Assembly (NCBI RefSeq): GCF_004843725.1 | Contig: NZ_CP039451.1 | Span: forward strand, 556,501-620,500 | Length of the DNA stretch: 64,000 nucleotides | Direction: 5' to 3' | DNA from: Psychroserpens sp. NJDZ02 | GTDB taxonomy: Bacteria > Bacteroidota > Bacteroidia > Flavobacteriales > Flavobacteriaceae | Part shown: positions 16,857-25,418 of the stretch, one piece after another | Numbering within the stretch: position 1 is the stretch's first letter | Layout: every line of letters starts with the position of its first letter | The notes under the pieces: generated by a model | What the model was told of the DNA's origin: nothing | Database searches by the model: none | Seen by the model: only the letters and a program-made list of their open reading frames with translations | Made by a program: the position numbers and the translations under genes

Positions 16857-17552
16857 ATGAAACTTACACTTTTTCTTTTTAGTCTATTAATTATCTCTTG
16901 TTCTTCTAAAGAAAAAAAGGCAAAAATTAATGAACCGACTAAAATCATACCTGAAAAAAAAATTAAAGAGATTAACGAATTGATTAATCTGAAATTGACT
17001 TTTGAAGAAATTCAAGATTCTTTGCGAAAACAACTTTTAAAATCTAAAACGAACAATAATTTAAAATCAAGTATTTTACAAGAATTATATATTAGAGGAC
17101 TTGTAAATCAAGAAGGTAATGAAATTAAGTTTGAACTTCCTTTTAATCTTCATGGATTTGATTGCGGAGCACCTGACTGCTACTCTACTGATATTAAATT
17201 TAATATTCTTGTAAAAAAGCCAATTGAATTTCCAAAAAAAATTGATTTTAATCTAAAAGAGCACGGTTGCGGAATTGAAAATGACATATTAGATAATGGT
17301 ACATTTGAACTTGTTGAACAATCATCCCAATACGTTAATTACTATTCTAAAAAACAGAGAAGCAATTTAATTATTATTGCAGACAAAAGGAAACTCTATT
17401 ATTTCACAGAACAAAAACTGAATGCAATAAAAGTAGATTTAATAGATAAAATGTTTGAAGAATATAACGAAAAGGACATTGAAGAAATAACACCATATCA
17501 ATCGACAACTATGACAACCAATGAATATGACAACTTCATAGAAAAAGAATAA
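16857..17552 (+). CDS. Lipoprotein of unknown function (cassette gene)
   Basis: A 231-aa lipoprotein with a short signal peptide and lipobox IISC (Cys about residue 15). A Lys-rich, probably coiled-coil linker (residues 20-75) precedes a domain with paired cysteines (DCGAPDC, HGCG) that may form disulfides in the periplasm. I do not recognise the family. Low GC and Lys/Asn-rich codons are like the other cassette genes. The attC-like core GTTAGGTAGCA lies 27 bp upstream, and the matching end (ACGCTAAC) follows the stop by 3 bp, where an intron fragment is inserted. Confidence 0.7.
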   Translation: MKLTLFLFSLLIISCSSKEKKAKINEPTKIIPEKKIKEINELINLKLTFEEIQDSLRKQLLKSKTNNNLKSSILQELYIRGLVNQEGNEIKFELPFNLHGFDCGAPDCYSTDIKFNILVKKPIEFPKKIDFNLKEHGCGIENDILDNGTFELVEQSSQYVNYYSKKQRSNLIIIADKRKLYYFTEQKLNAIKVDLIDKMFEEYNEKDIEEITPYQSTTMTTNEYDNFIEKE

Positions 17553-17565
17553 AATACGCTAACTA

Positions 17566-17668
17566 ATCGAGTAGATGGCTCCGACTAAAATAGTCGGAGT
17601 GCGCCTCTCACACCAACGTACGTGCGTAACTGCGTTGGTCCTTTCGTCTCCATTGCTAATAGCAATAC
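17566..17668 (-). mobile_element. Group IIC intron fragment (domains V-VI only)
   Basis: On the minus strand it ends with domain VI (CTATTTTAGTCGGAGCC) and CTACTCGAT, and it includes the 3' strand of domain V with the loop insertion described for other copies. It is cut off at about 17668, where it meets an IS3 transposase remnant. It cannot splice. Confidence 0.7.
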
Positions 17669-17678
17669 AATATTGTAG

Positions 17679-17851
17679 CAATGTATACACTCAAATATTA
17701 AAAGATGAGTTCTACTTAGATCAAACCTTTGATAGTGTAGCACACGCAAAAGAGAGCTGTAAAAAATGCAATTAATTTATACAACCAAGCTAGATTACAT
17801 TTATCTTTAGATTATAAAACACCTAATATGGTATATAAATTATCAGCTTAA
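17679..17851 (+). mobile_element. IS3-family transposase C-terminal remnant
   Basis: The frame begins TQILKDEFYLDQTFDSVAHAK and, after a one-base shift, continues NAINLYNQARLHLSLDYKT and ends NMVYKLSA-stop. This is the end of an IS3/IS150-type integrase-core transposase. Only the last 55 or so codons remain, with a frameshift. It has replaced the rest of the intron and the attC-like site here. Confidence 0.75.
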
Positions 17852-17902
17852 TTCAATTTTAACCTGTAGCCATATTTCAGGACAAGACATAAATATAAAA
17901 AA

Positions 17903-19108
17903 ATGAGATACTTATTGCTTCTTCTTTCATTCTTCATGTTAACTTCTTGTAATTCAAAAGACAATTTGAAAGATGCCTTTATTATGACTTGGGATACAAG
18001 AAATAAAGGCTACGGTGACAGCACTGAAATCATTGTTCCATTAAGAGGAAAATATGCTATAGAATGGTATGAAGTTGGAAATAAAGAAAATAAAGGAAAA
18101 GTTAAAGAATGTGACGACAATACATTAATAACTTTCCCGAAGGCTGGAATATATCAATTAATAGTATCTGGAGATATTGCTACAATGAATTTTGAAACAT
18201 ATACAATAGATACAATACCAAAATACGGTAAGAAAGACTATAAATTTATTTCTGTAGAACAATGGGGTAATACAATTTGGAAATCGTTTGATTCATTCTT
18301 TTATAAATGCTGTAGCATAGAAATTGTTGCTAAAGACACTCCCGACCTATCGCAAGTATCTACTTTTCGACAAGCTTTTTGTAATGCTCGAAACTTCAAT
18401 AGTTCACTAGATAATTGGGATATGAACAATGTTAAAGATATGAGTTATATGTTTTATGATGCATGGAAATTTAATCAGTCACTAAATTCATGGGATGTCA
18501 GAAATCTTCAGAATACTCATTCAATGTTCGGATACGCTAAAATATTCAATCAACCACTAGATAAATGGGATGTTAGCAGTGTTTTCAAAATGTCTGGAAT
18601 GTTTAATCATGCCTATAAGTTCAATCACCCAATCGAAAATTGGAATGTCTCAAATGTCACAAGAATGGGTGGGATGTTTGATGGAGCAAGTTCATTTAAC
18701 CAACCACTCGAAAAATGGGACGTATCCAGCGTTGCTGATATGGTTAATATGTTCATGAATGCAGATAGTTTTAACCAACCACTCAATAACTGGGATATGT
18801 CATCGATTAGTGGTTCGGCAATAATCAGTACTTTTTGGGGAGCTGACTCATTCAATCAACCATTAGATAAGTGGGATGTATCAAAAGTAACAAACATTAA
18901 AACAACTTTTTATCAAGCTAAGTCATTTAACCAATCTTTGACTGAATGGGAAATTAGCGAAGATTGTGAGATTTCCGAAACCTTGTATGATGACACTAAA
19001 AGGGGAATATTTACTCAAACAAGTATGACCGAGGAAAATATAACAAAAACACTTAGGAGTTGGAACAAAATGAGTTTAATTAACTTGTTTCTTGACCAAG
19101 AAGAATAA
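17903..19108 (+). CDS. BspA-like (DUF285) surface lipoprotein
   Basis: A 401-aa lipoprotein (signal peptide with lipobox LTSC). From about residue 130 it carries eight or more 24-25-residue repeats of the form FNQPLDKWDVSSVxxMxxMF, diagnostic of the BspA/DUF285 leucine-rich-repeat-like family. These proteins sit on the cell surface and bind host or environmental ligands in other taxa; some are phage-receptor candidates. Residues 20-130 form a separate beta-rich domain. The gene is followed at once by a very short attC-like hairpin, but the cassette start upstream has been lost to an IS3 remnant. Confidence 0.85.
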   Translation: MRYLLLLLSFFMLTSCNSKDNLKDAFIMTWDTRNKGYGDSTEIIVPLRGKYAIEWYEVGNKENKGKVKECDDNTLITFPKAGIYQLIVSGDIATMNFETYTIDTIPKYGKKDYKFISVEQWGNTIWKSFDSFFYKCCSIEIVAKDTPDLSQVSTFRQAFCNARNFNSSLDNWDMNNVKDMSYMFYDAWKFNQSLNSWDVRNLQNTHSMFGYAKIFNQPLDKWDVSSVFKMSGMFNHAYKFNHPIENWNVSNVTRMGGMFDGASSFNQPLEKWDVSSVADMVNMFMNADSFNQPLNNWDMSSISGSAIISTFWGADSFNQPLDKWDVSKVTNIKTTFYQAKSFNQSLTEWEISEDCEISETLYDDTKRGIFTQTSMTEENITKTLRSWNKMSLINLFLDQEE

Positions 19109-19139
19109 TACACACAACAACACCTAAACGTTGTGTGTA
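19109..19139 (+). repeat. Minimal attC-like hairpin
   Basis: TACACACAAC and its exact reverse complement GTTGTGTGTA are separated by 11 bases (AACACCTAAAC). It overlaps the end of the BspA-like gene. It looks like an attC-like site reduced to its two outer cores. Apart from this, 19140-19196 shows nothing. Confidence 0.5.
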
Positions 19140-19196
19140 ATTTGAGCATACAAATCTGAATTCAAGAAATTAACGCTATAAAACTAAATGGAAAGA

Positions 19197-19625
19197 AAAA
19201 TCAAATCATAATATCGGAAAGAAGCACAGATTCGAAATTCTGTGAAAGGTCGAAAAATATGACTACTAATGATTCTAAGTACAAAAAGAAAATACTTAGC
19301 AAATTTAATTTATTGGATAAAGAAATAGATTATTTCGGTTATACTTTACACAAATCAGATACTATTGCAATTGTTTCATATTTTGATTTATTTGATGAAC
19401 AGTGAATTACGTTGTTCTTAAATAATGAAATTAAAACTGATTCTATGAAGGGTTTTGGTACAGTAAGAAAAGTAATCCCGATACCTTCAAAAAAACTTAA
19501 CGAGCCTAATTATATAATGAAATTAAAAACTTTCTCAGCAGAAAAGCATTTTTACACGAAGATAGTTGGATTCAATTTTATTGAAAAAAGAGTTATACTC
19601 CATAAAAGTAATACGCTGCAATAAA
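19197..19625 (+). pseudogene. 5'-truncated copy of the lipoprotein gene at 22305-23150
   Basis: This stretch repeats the last 425 or so bases of the gene at 22305 almost identically, but lacks the signal peptide half. It also has TGA at 19403-19405 where the intact copy has GGA (Gly). The copy therefore makes no full product. The similarity continues through the adjacent intron relic to about 20220, so a segment of about 1 kb was duplicated. Confidence 0.85.
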
Positions 19626-19635
19626 ACTGGCTACA

Positions 19636-20226
19636 ATCGAGTAGACGGCTCCGACTAAAATAGTCGGAGTGCGCCTCTCACACCACCGTACGTACGTAAC
19701 TACGTTGGTCCTTTCGTCTCTATTGCTACTAGCAATACAACTCAGGAACGTATACGGCGGTTCACCAAATTGAAGTTTGCGTATATTACTATAATCTAAC
19801 AAAGGTTTATACCCTTTTCGTTTAAGCCTAGAAGTTGTGATAGTAGTCTTTAAAATAGGACTTTGAGCTACTACCCAACCTCCCATTCTGGTTCTACTCT
19901 AAGCATAAGTTCGTCCTGTCTCTACAAATAAAATAGCTTAACTACTTACTTGTTAAAGTAATTACCCCTCCGTTTACGCTTTCTGTTTAGTTTACGCTGA
20001 GCATAGCCGAAATATCAGTACCGTCTTCTGTAGTGGTATTTACTCATTAATCAATCACAAATAGCCTTCAGACAAAACCTCACCGTTTTCACCCTTGCAA
20101 CTTACTAATACTTCAATAAGCCTATCCGAGCGTAGATGAAGCCTTACTCCTGCGCATAAGGAACTTGCATCCTCAAGATTAATTATTTACCTTTCCGTAA
20201 ATAAAAGATGCCCATGCTGGGCACAC
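19636..20226 (-). mobile_element. Group IIC intron relic with maturase C-terminus
   Basis: On the minus strand the 591-nt element starts GTGTGCCCAGCATGGGC and ends CTACTCGAT, with both ends intact. An internal deletion removes most of domain I-III and the reverse transcriptase. The last 40 or so codons of the maturase remain (RMGGWVVAQSPILKTTITTS, LKRKGYKPLLDY). Domain V carries an insertion of about 50 nt in its apical loop. It is inserted after GGCTACA in an attC-like site. Confidence 0.8.
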
Positions 20227-20392
20227 ACAACGTGTAAAAATAATTGCTGGTTTAAGCTCTCTTAGGAAATTCCTCCGGAATTTTACCGTTCGTGTTTTAT
20301 TTACTAAATTCATTGCTTAAACCACTCAAAAAAGCTTATTCGTAATAACTCCTTTTATAATGAGTATAAAGTAAAGAACAACGTTAGCAAAA
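20227..20392 (+). repeat. attC-like palindromic site 5 (second subtype)
   Basis: It runs from ACAACGTGTAAAAATAATTG to ACAACGTTAGCAAAA. Arms GCTGGTTTAAGC and GCTTAAACCACT pair, as do GGAAATTCC and GGAATTTT. The layout differs from sites 1-4 and matches sites 6-8, so two attC-like subfamilies coexist. The core is GTTAGC (20383-20388), matched by GCTAAC at 22026-22031 after the next gene. Confidence 0.55.
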
Positions 20393-20407
20393 ATTAAAAT
20401 CAACGAT

Positions 20408-22012
20408 ATGAAAAAACAATTACTTTTTTTAGCCTTATTAACAATCTACTTTAATGTAAATGCTCAAATACAGGTTTCGAATTTCACTTACAATAATGTT
20501 CGAAATTCTCATCCGAGTGAACTTCAAGAATTTAATGGCAAGATTTTCTTTTCAGCTGTAAATGATGGTTCTGGCAGAGAACTATGGTCTAGTAATGGTA
20601 TATCCTCAAACACTAATTTAGTTCTAGATCTTGAACCTGGTGAAACTAGCGGATTGGTCACCTTTTATTCTACGATACTTAATAATGAATTGTACTTTAA
20701 TGCAAATGATGACTATAGTTATTCTGGTGGTGAAATTTGAAAAACCGATGGCACTGAGCTAGGTTCTTCTTTAGTAACAAACTACAGCGGACGATTATTT
20801 GGATTAACAACTGTTGGCAGTCAAATGTATTTTATTGTAAAAACTGAAAATTTTAATATGGAAATATGGAAATCTGACGGTACATCTAGTGGAACAGTAT
20901 TAGTTAAAGATAACATCGCTTTATTAAATTCACCTACATTTCAAGGAAGTGTGAATAATATTTTTATTTTTACTATTCAAGACCCCTCCACTAATTACTC
21001 CAGAGTATGGAGAAGCGACGGTACTAATGCTGGAACCTATGCTCTAACGGGAGAATTATATGGTAATGGGTCTGGAGGTGGAACATCTGAGTTTAGTCAA
21101 TATATAAAATTCAACAACAAGATGTACTTTATAACTCGCTATTCTTTGCATGAAACTGATGGAACTACTAGTGGAACTAACACTATTTCAAGTGTATGGA
21201 ATGCTCAGAATAGCCTAGTAAGTTTTTCCGATTCAATTGAGTTAAATGGTAATATGTATTTTTCGTTTTTCTCTAAAGATTTAAAAAAATTATCCATTTA
21301 TAAATCTGATGTCACATCTACTGGTACTTCAGAGATTTACACCGTAACCAATAATCAATATTTCTACCCTTCGTATTTAAAAACAGTAGATGATAATTTA
21401 ATTTTTTCATCTATTAATTCTAACAACGGCACTTCACTTTTCTACTTAAATAATACTACTAATTTGGTTTCAGAAGTTATTGAAATAGACCAAAACCCTC
21501 AAGAACCAAGTTCTTTTATCGGAACTTATACAACCTTGTCTATAGACCATCTAAGTGGAAATATGTTCTTTATTAGTTCCCCTAAAGATACCTTAGGGGA
21601 AAAAAAAGGCTGGATACTAGACATTACATCTTCCTCTCTAAATCCTATTGAAGCATTAGACAATATAAATCATCAAGCATTTGGACAAAAAATTGTTTAC
21701 AATAATGAATTATATTACTCTAAAGATTTTCAATTATGGAAATTTAACACTAATAGTTTGAGCATAAATTCATTAAATGATATTGAAGAAATACAATTCT
21801 ACCCAAACCCAACATTAGGGTCTATTTACTTTAATGAACCAAATGATATTTCTAATATTAAAATCTATGATTTAAATGGAAAGTTAGTTTTAGAAGAAAA
21901 TATATTCACAAATAATAGTATAAATATAGAGAACTTAACTTCAGGAAGTTATATCATTAATATTCTTGGTAAGAATGGTAGTATAACGAACAGAAAACTA
22001 TTAAAAAAATAA
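20408..22012 (+). pseudogene. ELWxxDGT-repeat protein with T9SS sorting domain, interrupted by TGA
   Basis: One frame of 535 codons is split by TGA at 20738-20740. The text is SYSGGEI-stop-KTDGTELGSS, where the repeat unit demands Trp (EIWKSDGT, ELWSSNG occur elsewhere in the protein), so TGG->TGA is likely. The N-terminus is a signal peptide (LTIYFNVNA-Q), the middle consists of ELWxxDGTxxGT repeats, and the C-terminus (residues about 455-535) is a type A T9SS sorting domain (IQFYPNPTLGSIYF...GKLVLEE...LTSGSYIINI). The intact protein would be exported by the type IX system to the surface. It is a cassette gene. Confidence 0.8.
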
Positions 22013-22031
22013 CTTTTGTAACACCGCTAAC

Positions 22032-22285
22032 CTTTACAGCCCCTTAAAAAAGCACAAAAACAGCTTAAAATCTTTGATTTTAAGCTGTTTTTAATTTTAA
22101 TACGCCATATTGCCTCTAAAATGTAAGTGACTTAAAAGATCGTATTTGAACGCATAATAGGTAGTTTTTTGTGCTTTTAATAAAAGCGAGTACTCCCGCC
22201 ATACTTTCTGGCCCGTTTTTCATATATTTTAAATACTTTTAAACATTATAGGCTGTTGCGGATAGATACATACACTTAAGACATT
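22032..22285 (-). mobile_element. IS1182-like remnant (transposase 3' end)
   Basis: This is nearly the same sequence as 15335-15590: a terminator-like hairpin (AAAACAGCTTAAAA with TTTTAAGCTGTTTT) followed by the minus-strand C-terminal transposase piece. It starts directly after the GCTAAC core of the previous cassette and stops short of the next lipoprotein gene, whose cassette start it removed. Confidence 0.7.
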
Positions 22286-22304
22286 AAAAAAAAAAAAAAC
22301 TGGA

Positions 22305-23150
22305 ATGAAAAATTTTTTCTTAATATTAATAATATTGTTAGTTAATTCTTGTCAAAGTCAGGAAAACCAAAACACAATTAATGATTCTATCTTATTTGTT
22401 GATATAGCAAAAAAATTTATTGATAGCGACGAATATTTTATTAATCTAGATACTGGCGCAATGATGTTTGAAGATTATGGAAAATTTGCAGGATCTATTA
22501 CTAATGATACGGTTTTTGTTAGTAAAAATGAATTTAGAATAAGAATAGAAGATAGTATTGTTGAACAATATTTAAAAATAAATTCACAGTCATTAAAAAA
22601 ACTATTCGTTCTCAATAGTAATCAAGAAGTTGTCGACTCAATTGATTTTAAAAGTTTTGAATTATATGATTATTCAAATCACCAAAGCTATGTGGCTTCT
22701 TTTACAGGTAATAAAGGATTAGAAAATCAAATCATAATATCGGAAAGAAGCACAGATTCGAAATTCTGTGAAAGGTCGAAAAATATGACTACTAATGATT
22801 CTAAGTACAAAAAGAAAATACTTAGCAAATTTAATTTATTGGATAAAGAAATAGATTATTTCGGTTATACTTTACACAAATCAGATACTATTGCAATTGT
22901 TTCATATTTTGATTTGTTTGATGAACAGGGAATTACGTTGTTCTTAAATAATGAAATTAAAACTGATTCTATGAAGGGTTTTGGTACAGTAAGAAAAGTA
23001 ATCCCGATACCTTCAAAAAAACTTAACGAGCCTAATTATATAATGAAATTAAAAACTTTCTCAGCAGAAAAGCATTTTTACACGAAGATAGTTGGATTCA
23101 ATTTTATTGAAAAAAGAGTTATACTCCATAAAAGTAATACGCTGCAATAA
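22305..23150 (+). CDS. Lipoprotein of unknown function (cassette gene, intact copy)
   Basis: A 281-aa lipoprotein (lipobox LVNSC-Q, Cys about residue 16). The rest is a soluble beta-rich domain with SERSTDSKFCERSKN and a C-terminal half that recurs as a pseudogene at 19197-19625. I recognise no family. The gene is preceded by an IS1182 remnant and a run of 14 A. It is followed by GGCTACA and a group IIC intron relic identical in layout to the one at 19636. It is the parent, or a better preserved sister, of the truncated copy. Confidence 0.7.
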   Translation: MKNFFLILIILLVNSCQSQENQNTINDSILFVDIAKKFIDSDEYFINLDTGAMMFEDYGKFAGSITNDTVFVSKNEFRIRIEDSIVEQYLKINSQSLKKLFVLNSNQEVVDSIDFKSFELYDYSNHQSYVASFTGNKGLENQIIISERSTDSKFCERSKNMTTNDSKYKKKILSKFNLLDKEIDYFGYTLHKSDTIAIVSYFDLFDEQGITLFLNNEIKTDSMKGFGTVRKVIPIPSKKLNEPNYIMKLKTFSAEKHFYTKIVGFNFIEKRVILHKSNTLQ

Positions 23151-23161
23151 AACTGGCTACA

Positions 23162-23753
23162 ATCGAGTAGACGGCTCCGACTAAAATAGTCGGAGTGTAC
23201 CTCTCACAAAACCGTACGTAAGTAACTATGTTGGTCCTTTCGTCTCTATTGCGACTAGTATTACAACTCAGGAACGTATACGGCGGTTCACCAAATTGAA
23301 GTTTACGTATATTACTATAATATAACAACGGTTTATACACTTTTCGCTTAAGCCTAGAAGTTGTGATAATAGTCTTTAAAATAAAACTTTGAGCTACTGC
23401 CCAACCTCCCATTCTGGCTCTACTCTAAGCATAAGTTTGTCTAGTCTCTACAAATAAAATAGCTTAACTACTTACTTGTTAAAGTAATTACCCCTCCGTT
23501 TACGCTTTCTGTTTAATTTATGCTGAGCGTAGCCGAAATATCAGTACCGCCTTTTGTAGTGGTATTTGCTCATTAATCAATCACAAATAGCCTTCAGATA
23601 AAACCTCACCGTTTTCACCCTTGCGACTTACTAATACTTCAATAAGCCTGTCCTGATCGTAGATGAAGCCTTACTCCTTCGCATAAGAAACTTGCATCCT
23701 CTAGATTAATTATATACCTTTCCGTAAATAAAAGATGCCCATGCTGGGCACAC
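23162..23753 (-). mobile_element. Group IIC intron relic with maturase C-terminus (second copy)
   Basis: A 592-nt copy of the relic at 19636-20226, with the same ends (GTGTG... and CTACTCGAT), the same internal deletion, the maturase C-terminal remnant (MGGWAVAQSFILKTIITTSR) and the same domain V loop insertion. Differences are scattered point changes, which suggests a duplication followed by drift. Confidence 0.8.
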
Positions 23754-23880
23754 ACAACTTGTATAATTAATGGCTAATTCGAGCTTGCTTACGAAAACCT
23801 TCGCGGATTTTCTATTCAATTTTTATTTGCTAAATTAGTTACTAAATCATGCCACTAATCATACACAAGCACATTGGCAA
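23754..23880 (+). repeat. attC-like palindromic site 6 (second subtype, degenerate)
   Basis: It runs from ACAACTTGTATAATTAATGG to CACATTGGCAATAAGC. Inner pairs such as GGCTAATTCGAGC with GCTAAATTAGTTAC and CTTACGAAAACCTTCGC are visible but weaker than in site 5. The right core GTT has become ATT. Confidence 0.45.
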
Positions 23881-23898
23881 TAAGCTAAAAAAACAATC

Positions 23899-24397
23899 GT
23901 GATAGAATTAAAGTCATTTAAAATAAAATGATTGGAAATATCTCAGAAAATGGATTTCAAGTGAATCCGAATTAATCCAATTTGCTGGACAGGTTTTCAC
24001 TTTTCCAATTGACCAAAAACAAGTCGAATTGTATTTATCTGACTCGAACCGAACTGTATTTAAAATAGAAAACGAGAATAATGAAACAGTCGGAATTGCG
24101 GAAATAAGCATTCCAGAGGAAAATAGCGCGAAATTAGCTCGGATTTTAATCGGAGAAAAATCAATGCGTGGAAAAGGAATCGGAACGGTATTAATTAATA
24201 AACTGACCGAATATGCATTTAACAATCTAAAAAAGGAAAGAATTATACTAAATGTTTATTCTTGGAATATTGGAGCTATAAAATGTTACGAAAAAGTTGG
24301 ATTTTCTAAAACTGACAAACCAATAAAATATGTCAAAGTCGGAAATGTAGAATGGGAAACAATCGAAATGGAAAAAAGCCAGTTGCTCATCGAGTAA
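23899..24397 (+). pseudogene. GNAT N-acetyltransferase with N-terminal frameshift (cassette gene)
   Basis: The GNAT fold is clear. The frame from 23930 gives DWKYLRKWISSESELIQFAG, then the acetyl-CoA loop MRGKGIG and AIKCYEKVGFS near the C-terminus. The natural N-terminus VIELKSFKI (from the GTG at 23899) is in another frame, separated by one extra A in the AAAA run at 23925-23928. In the main frame the only downstream start is a TTG at 24029, which would lose 30 conserved residues. The stop codon TAA and the last two codons come from the intron relic at 24389. It is probably inactive unless the extra A is a sequencing error. Confidence 0.7.
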
Positions 24398-24562
24398 ACG
24401 ACTCTGACTAAAATGGTCGGAATGCGCCTCTTACAGCACCGCACGCACGCAACGACGTTGCTCCTTTCATCTCTATTATTACTCCTTCGCATTAAGAACT
24501 TACATCCTCTACATTAACCACTTACCTTTAGGTTAATTAAAAAAGGCCTATACTGGGCGCAC
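24389..24562 (-). mobile_element. Miniature group II intron relic
   Basis: Only 174 nt long, it keeps the 5' end (GTGCGCCCAGTATAGGCC), a short piece of domain I (GGATGTAAGTTCTTAATGCG), then jumps to the 3' strand of domain V, domain VI and the 3' end (TACTCGAT). It lacks the 5' strand of domain V, so it cannot splice. The same junction occurs at 30586-30755. Confidence 0.75.
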
Positions 24563-24700
24563 AAACCGCGTAAATATTATTGCTGATTTTGGCTCACTTA
24601 CAAAAATCTTAGCGGATGTTCTTGGTTCGTGTTTTATTTACTAAATTCACTACTTAAATCATGCAATTAATCTTCTACGTAAAGAACAACGTTACCACCA
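24563..24700 (+). repeat. attC-like palindromic site 7 (second subtype)
   Basis: It runs from AAACCGCGTAAATATTATTGC to GAACAACGTTACCACCA and closely resembles sites 5 and 8 (shared GTTCGTGTTTTATTTACTAA and TACGTAAAGAACAACGTT). The core GTTACCACCA is at 24691-24700. Confidence 0.55.
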
Positions 24701-24711
24701 ATTAAAAAAAA

Positions 24712-25395
24712 ATGAAAAGAGTATCATTATTATTTACATTTTTTACTTTTCTATTTTCTTGTGCTCAAAACATAGAATTAGGTAAAACTAAGATAGACTT
24801 AAAGAAATTCCCTTTAAATATCGATGTACATTACTTTTATAAAGAACAAATAGAAACATACAATAAGTCTTTAGAATTATACGATCAAGGCAAAACAGAC
24901 GAAGCGTATTCAAATGAATTATTAAAAAATTATAAAGGTGTTGAGGGTATAGACACTTTACATATTAAGGATAGTGAATATTTATTGATTTATGAAATGC
25001 AAGGAATGCAAACCAAAGACACATTAGCAACTTTTGGAAATATAAAATTTGAACAATTGAATATGATTTCCAATAATGACAATGAATTTCAATCCTTGAG
25101 AGCAGAGTCATTTTCATACAAGGATGATAAAAAGAATTTTAAGGATTTGATAACAGTATTAGAGACAGAATACGGCAGTCCTACCGTATTTAAAGCAAAT
25201 GAATCTGAGATATATAAATGGTCGAATAAAGATATTATTGTACTAATTACTTTGGTTATTCAAACAGAAAATGATATTGAATCTTATTATTATTCAAATT
25301 TTTTCTTAATAAAGAGAAGTGAATCAAATAAATTAAAAAGAGATTTTTCGAAGATTTCTGGATATTGGGATCTAGATTGGAACTTATTATTATAA
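24712..25395 (+). CDS. Lipoprotein of unknown function (cassette gene)
   Basis: A 227-aa lipoprotein (lipobox LFSC, Cys about residue 17) with no family I recognise. A charged linker (YNKSLELYDQGKTDEAYSNE) precedes a beta-strand-rich domain; a conserved-looking EIYKWSNKDIIVLITLV lies near residue 170. It begins 12 bp after an attC-like core and is followed by ATTGGCCACAACAGTAAC, where an IS1182 remnant is inserted. It is the last recognisable cassette before the tRNA-like remnant. Confidence 0.7.
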   Translation: MKRVSLLFTFFTFLFSCAQNIELGKTKIDLKKFPLNIDVHYFYKEQIETYNKSLELYDQGKTDEAYSNELLKNYKGVEGIDTLHIKDSEYLLIYEMQGMQTKDTLATFGNIKFEQLNMISNNDNEFQSLRAESFSYKDDKKNFKDLITVLETEYGSPTVFKANESEIYKWSNKDIIVLITLVIQTENDIESYYYSNFFLIKRSESNKLKRDFSKISGYWDLDWNLLL

Positions 25396-25418
25396 AATGA
25401 TTGGCCACAACAGTAACT

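Noticed and set aside
17575..17775. 66-codon plus-strand ORF
   Set aside because: It is a chance fusion of antisense intron domain V-VI sequence with the IS3 transposase remnant; only the latter part is biologically meaningful.
19593..19886. 97-codon minus-strand ORF (and its twin at 23119-23412)
   Set aside because: It reads through the domain V/VI end of group II intron relics and includes the maturase C-terminal remnant (MGGWVVAQSP). It has no independent start and is part of the mobile-element entries, not a gene.
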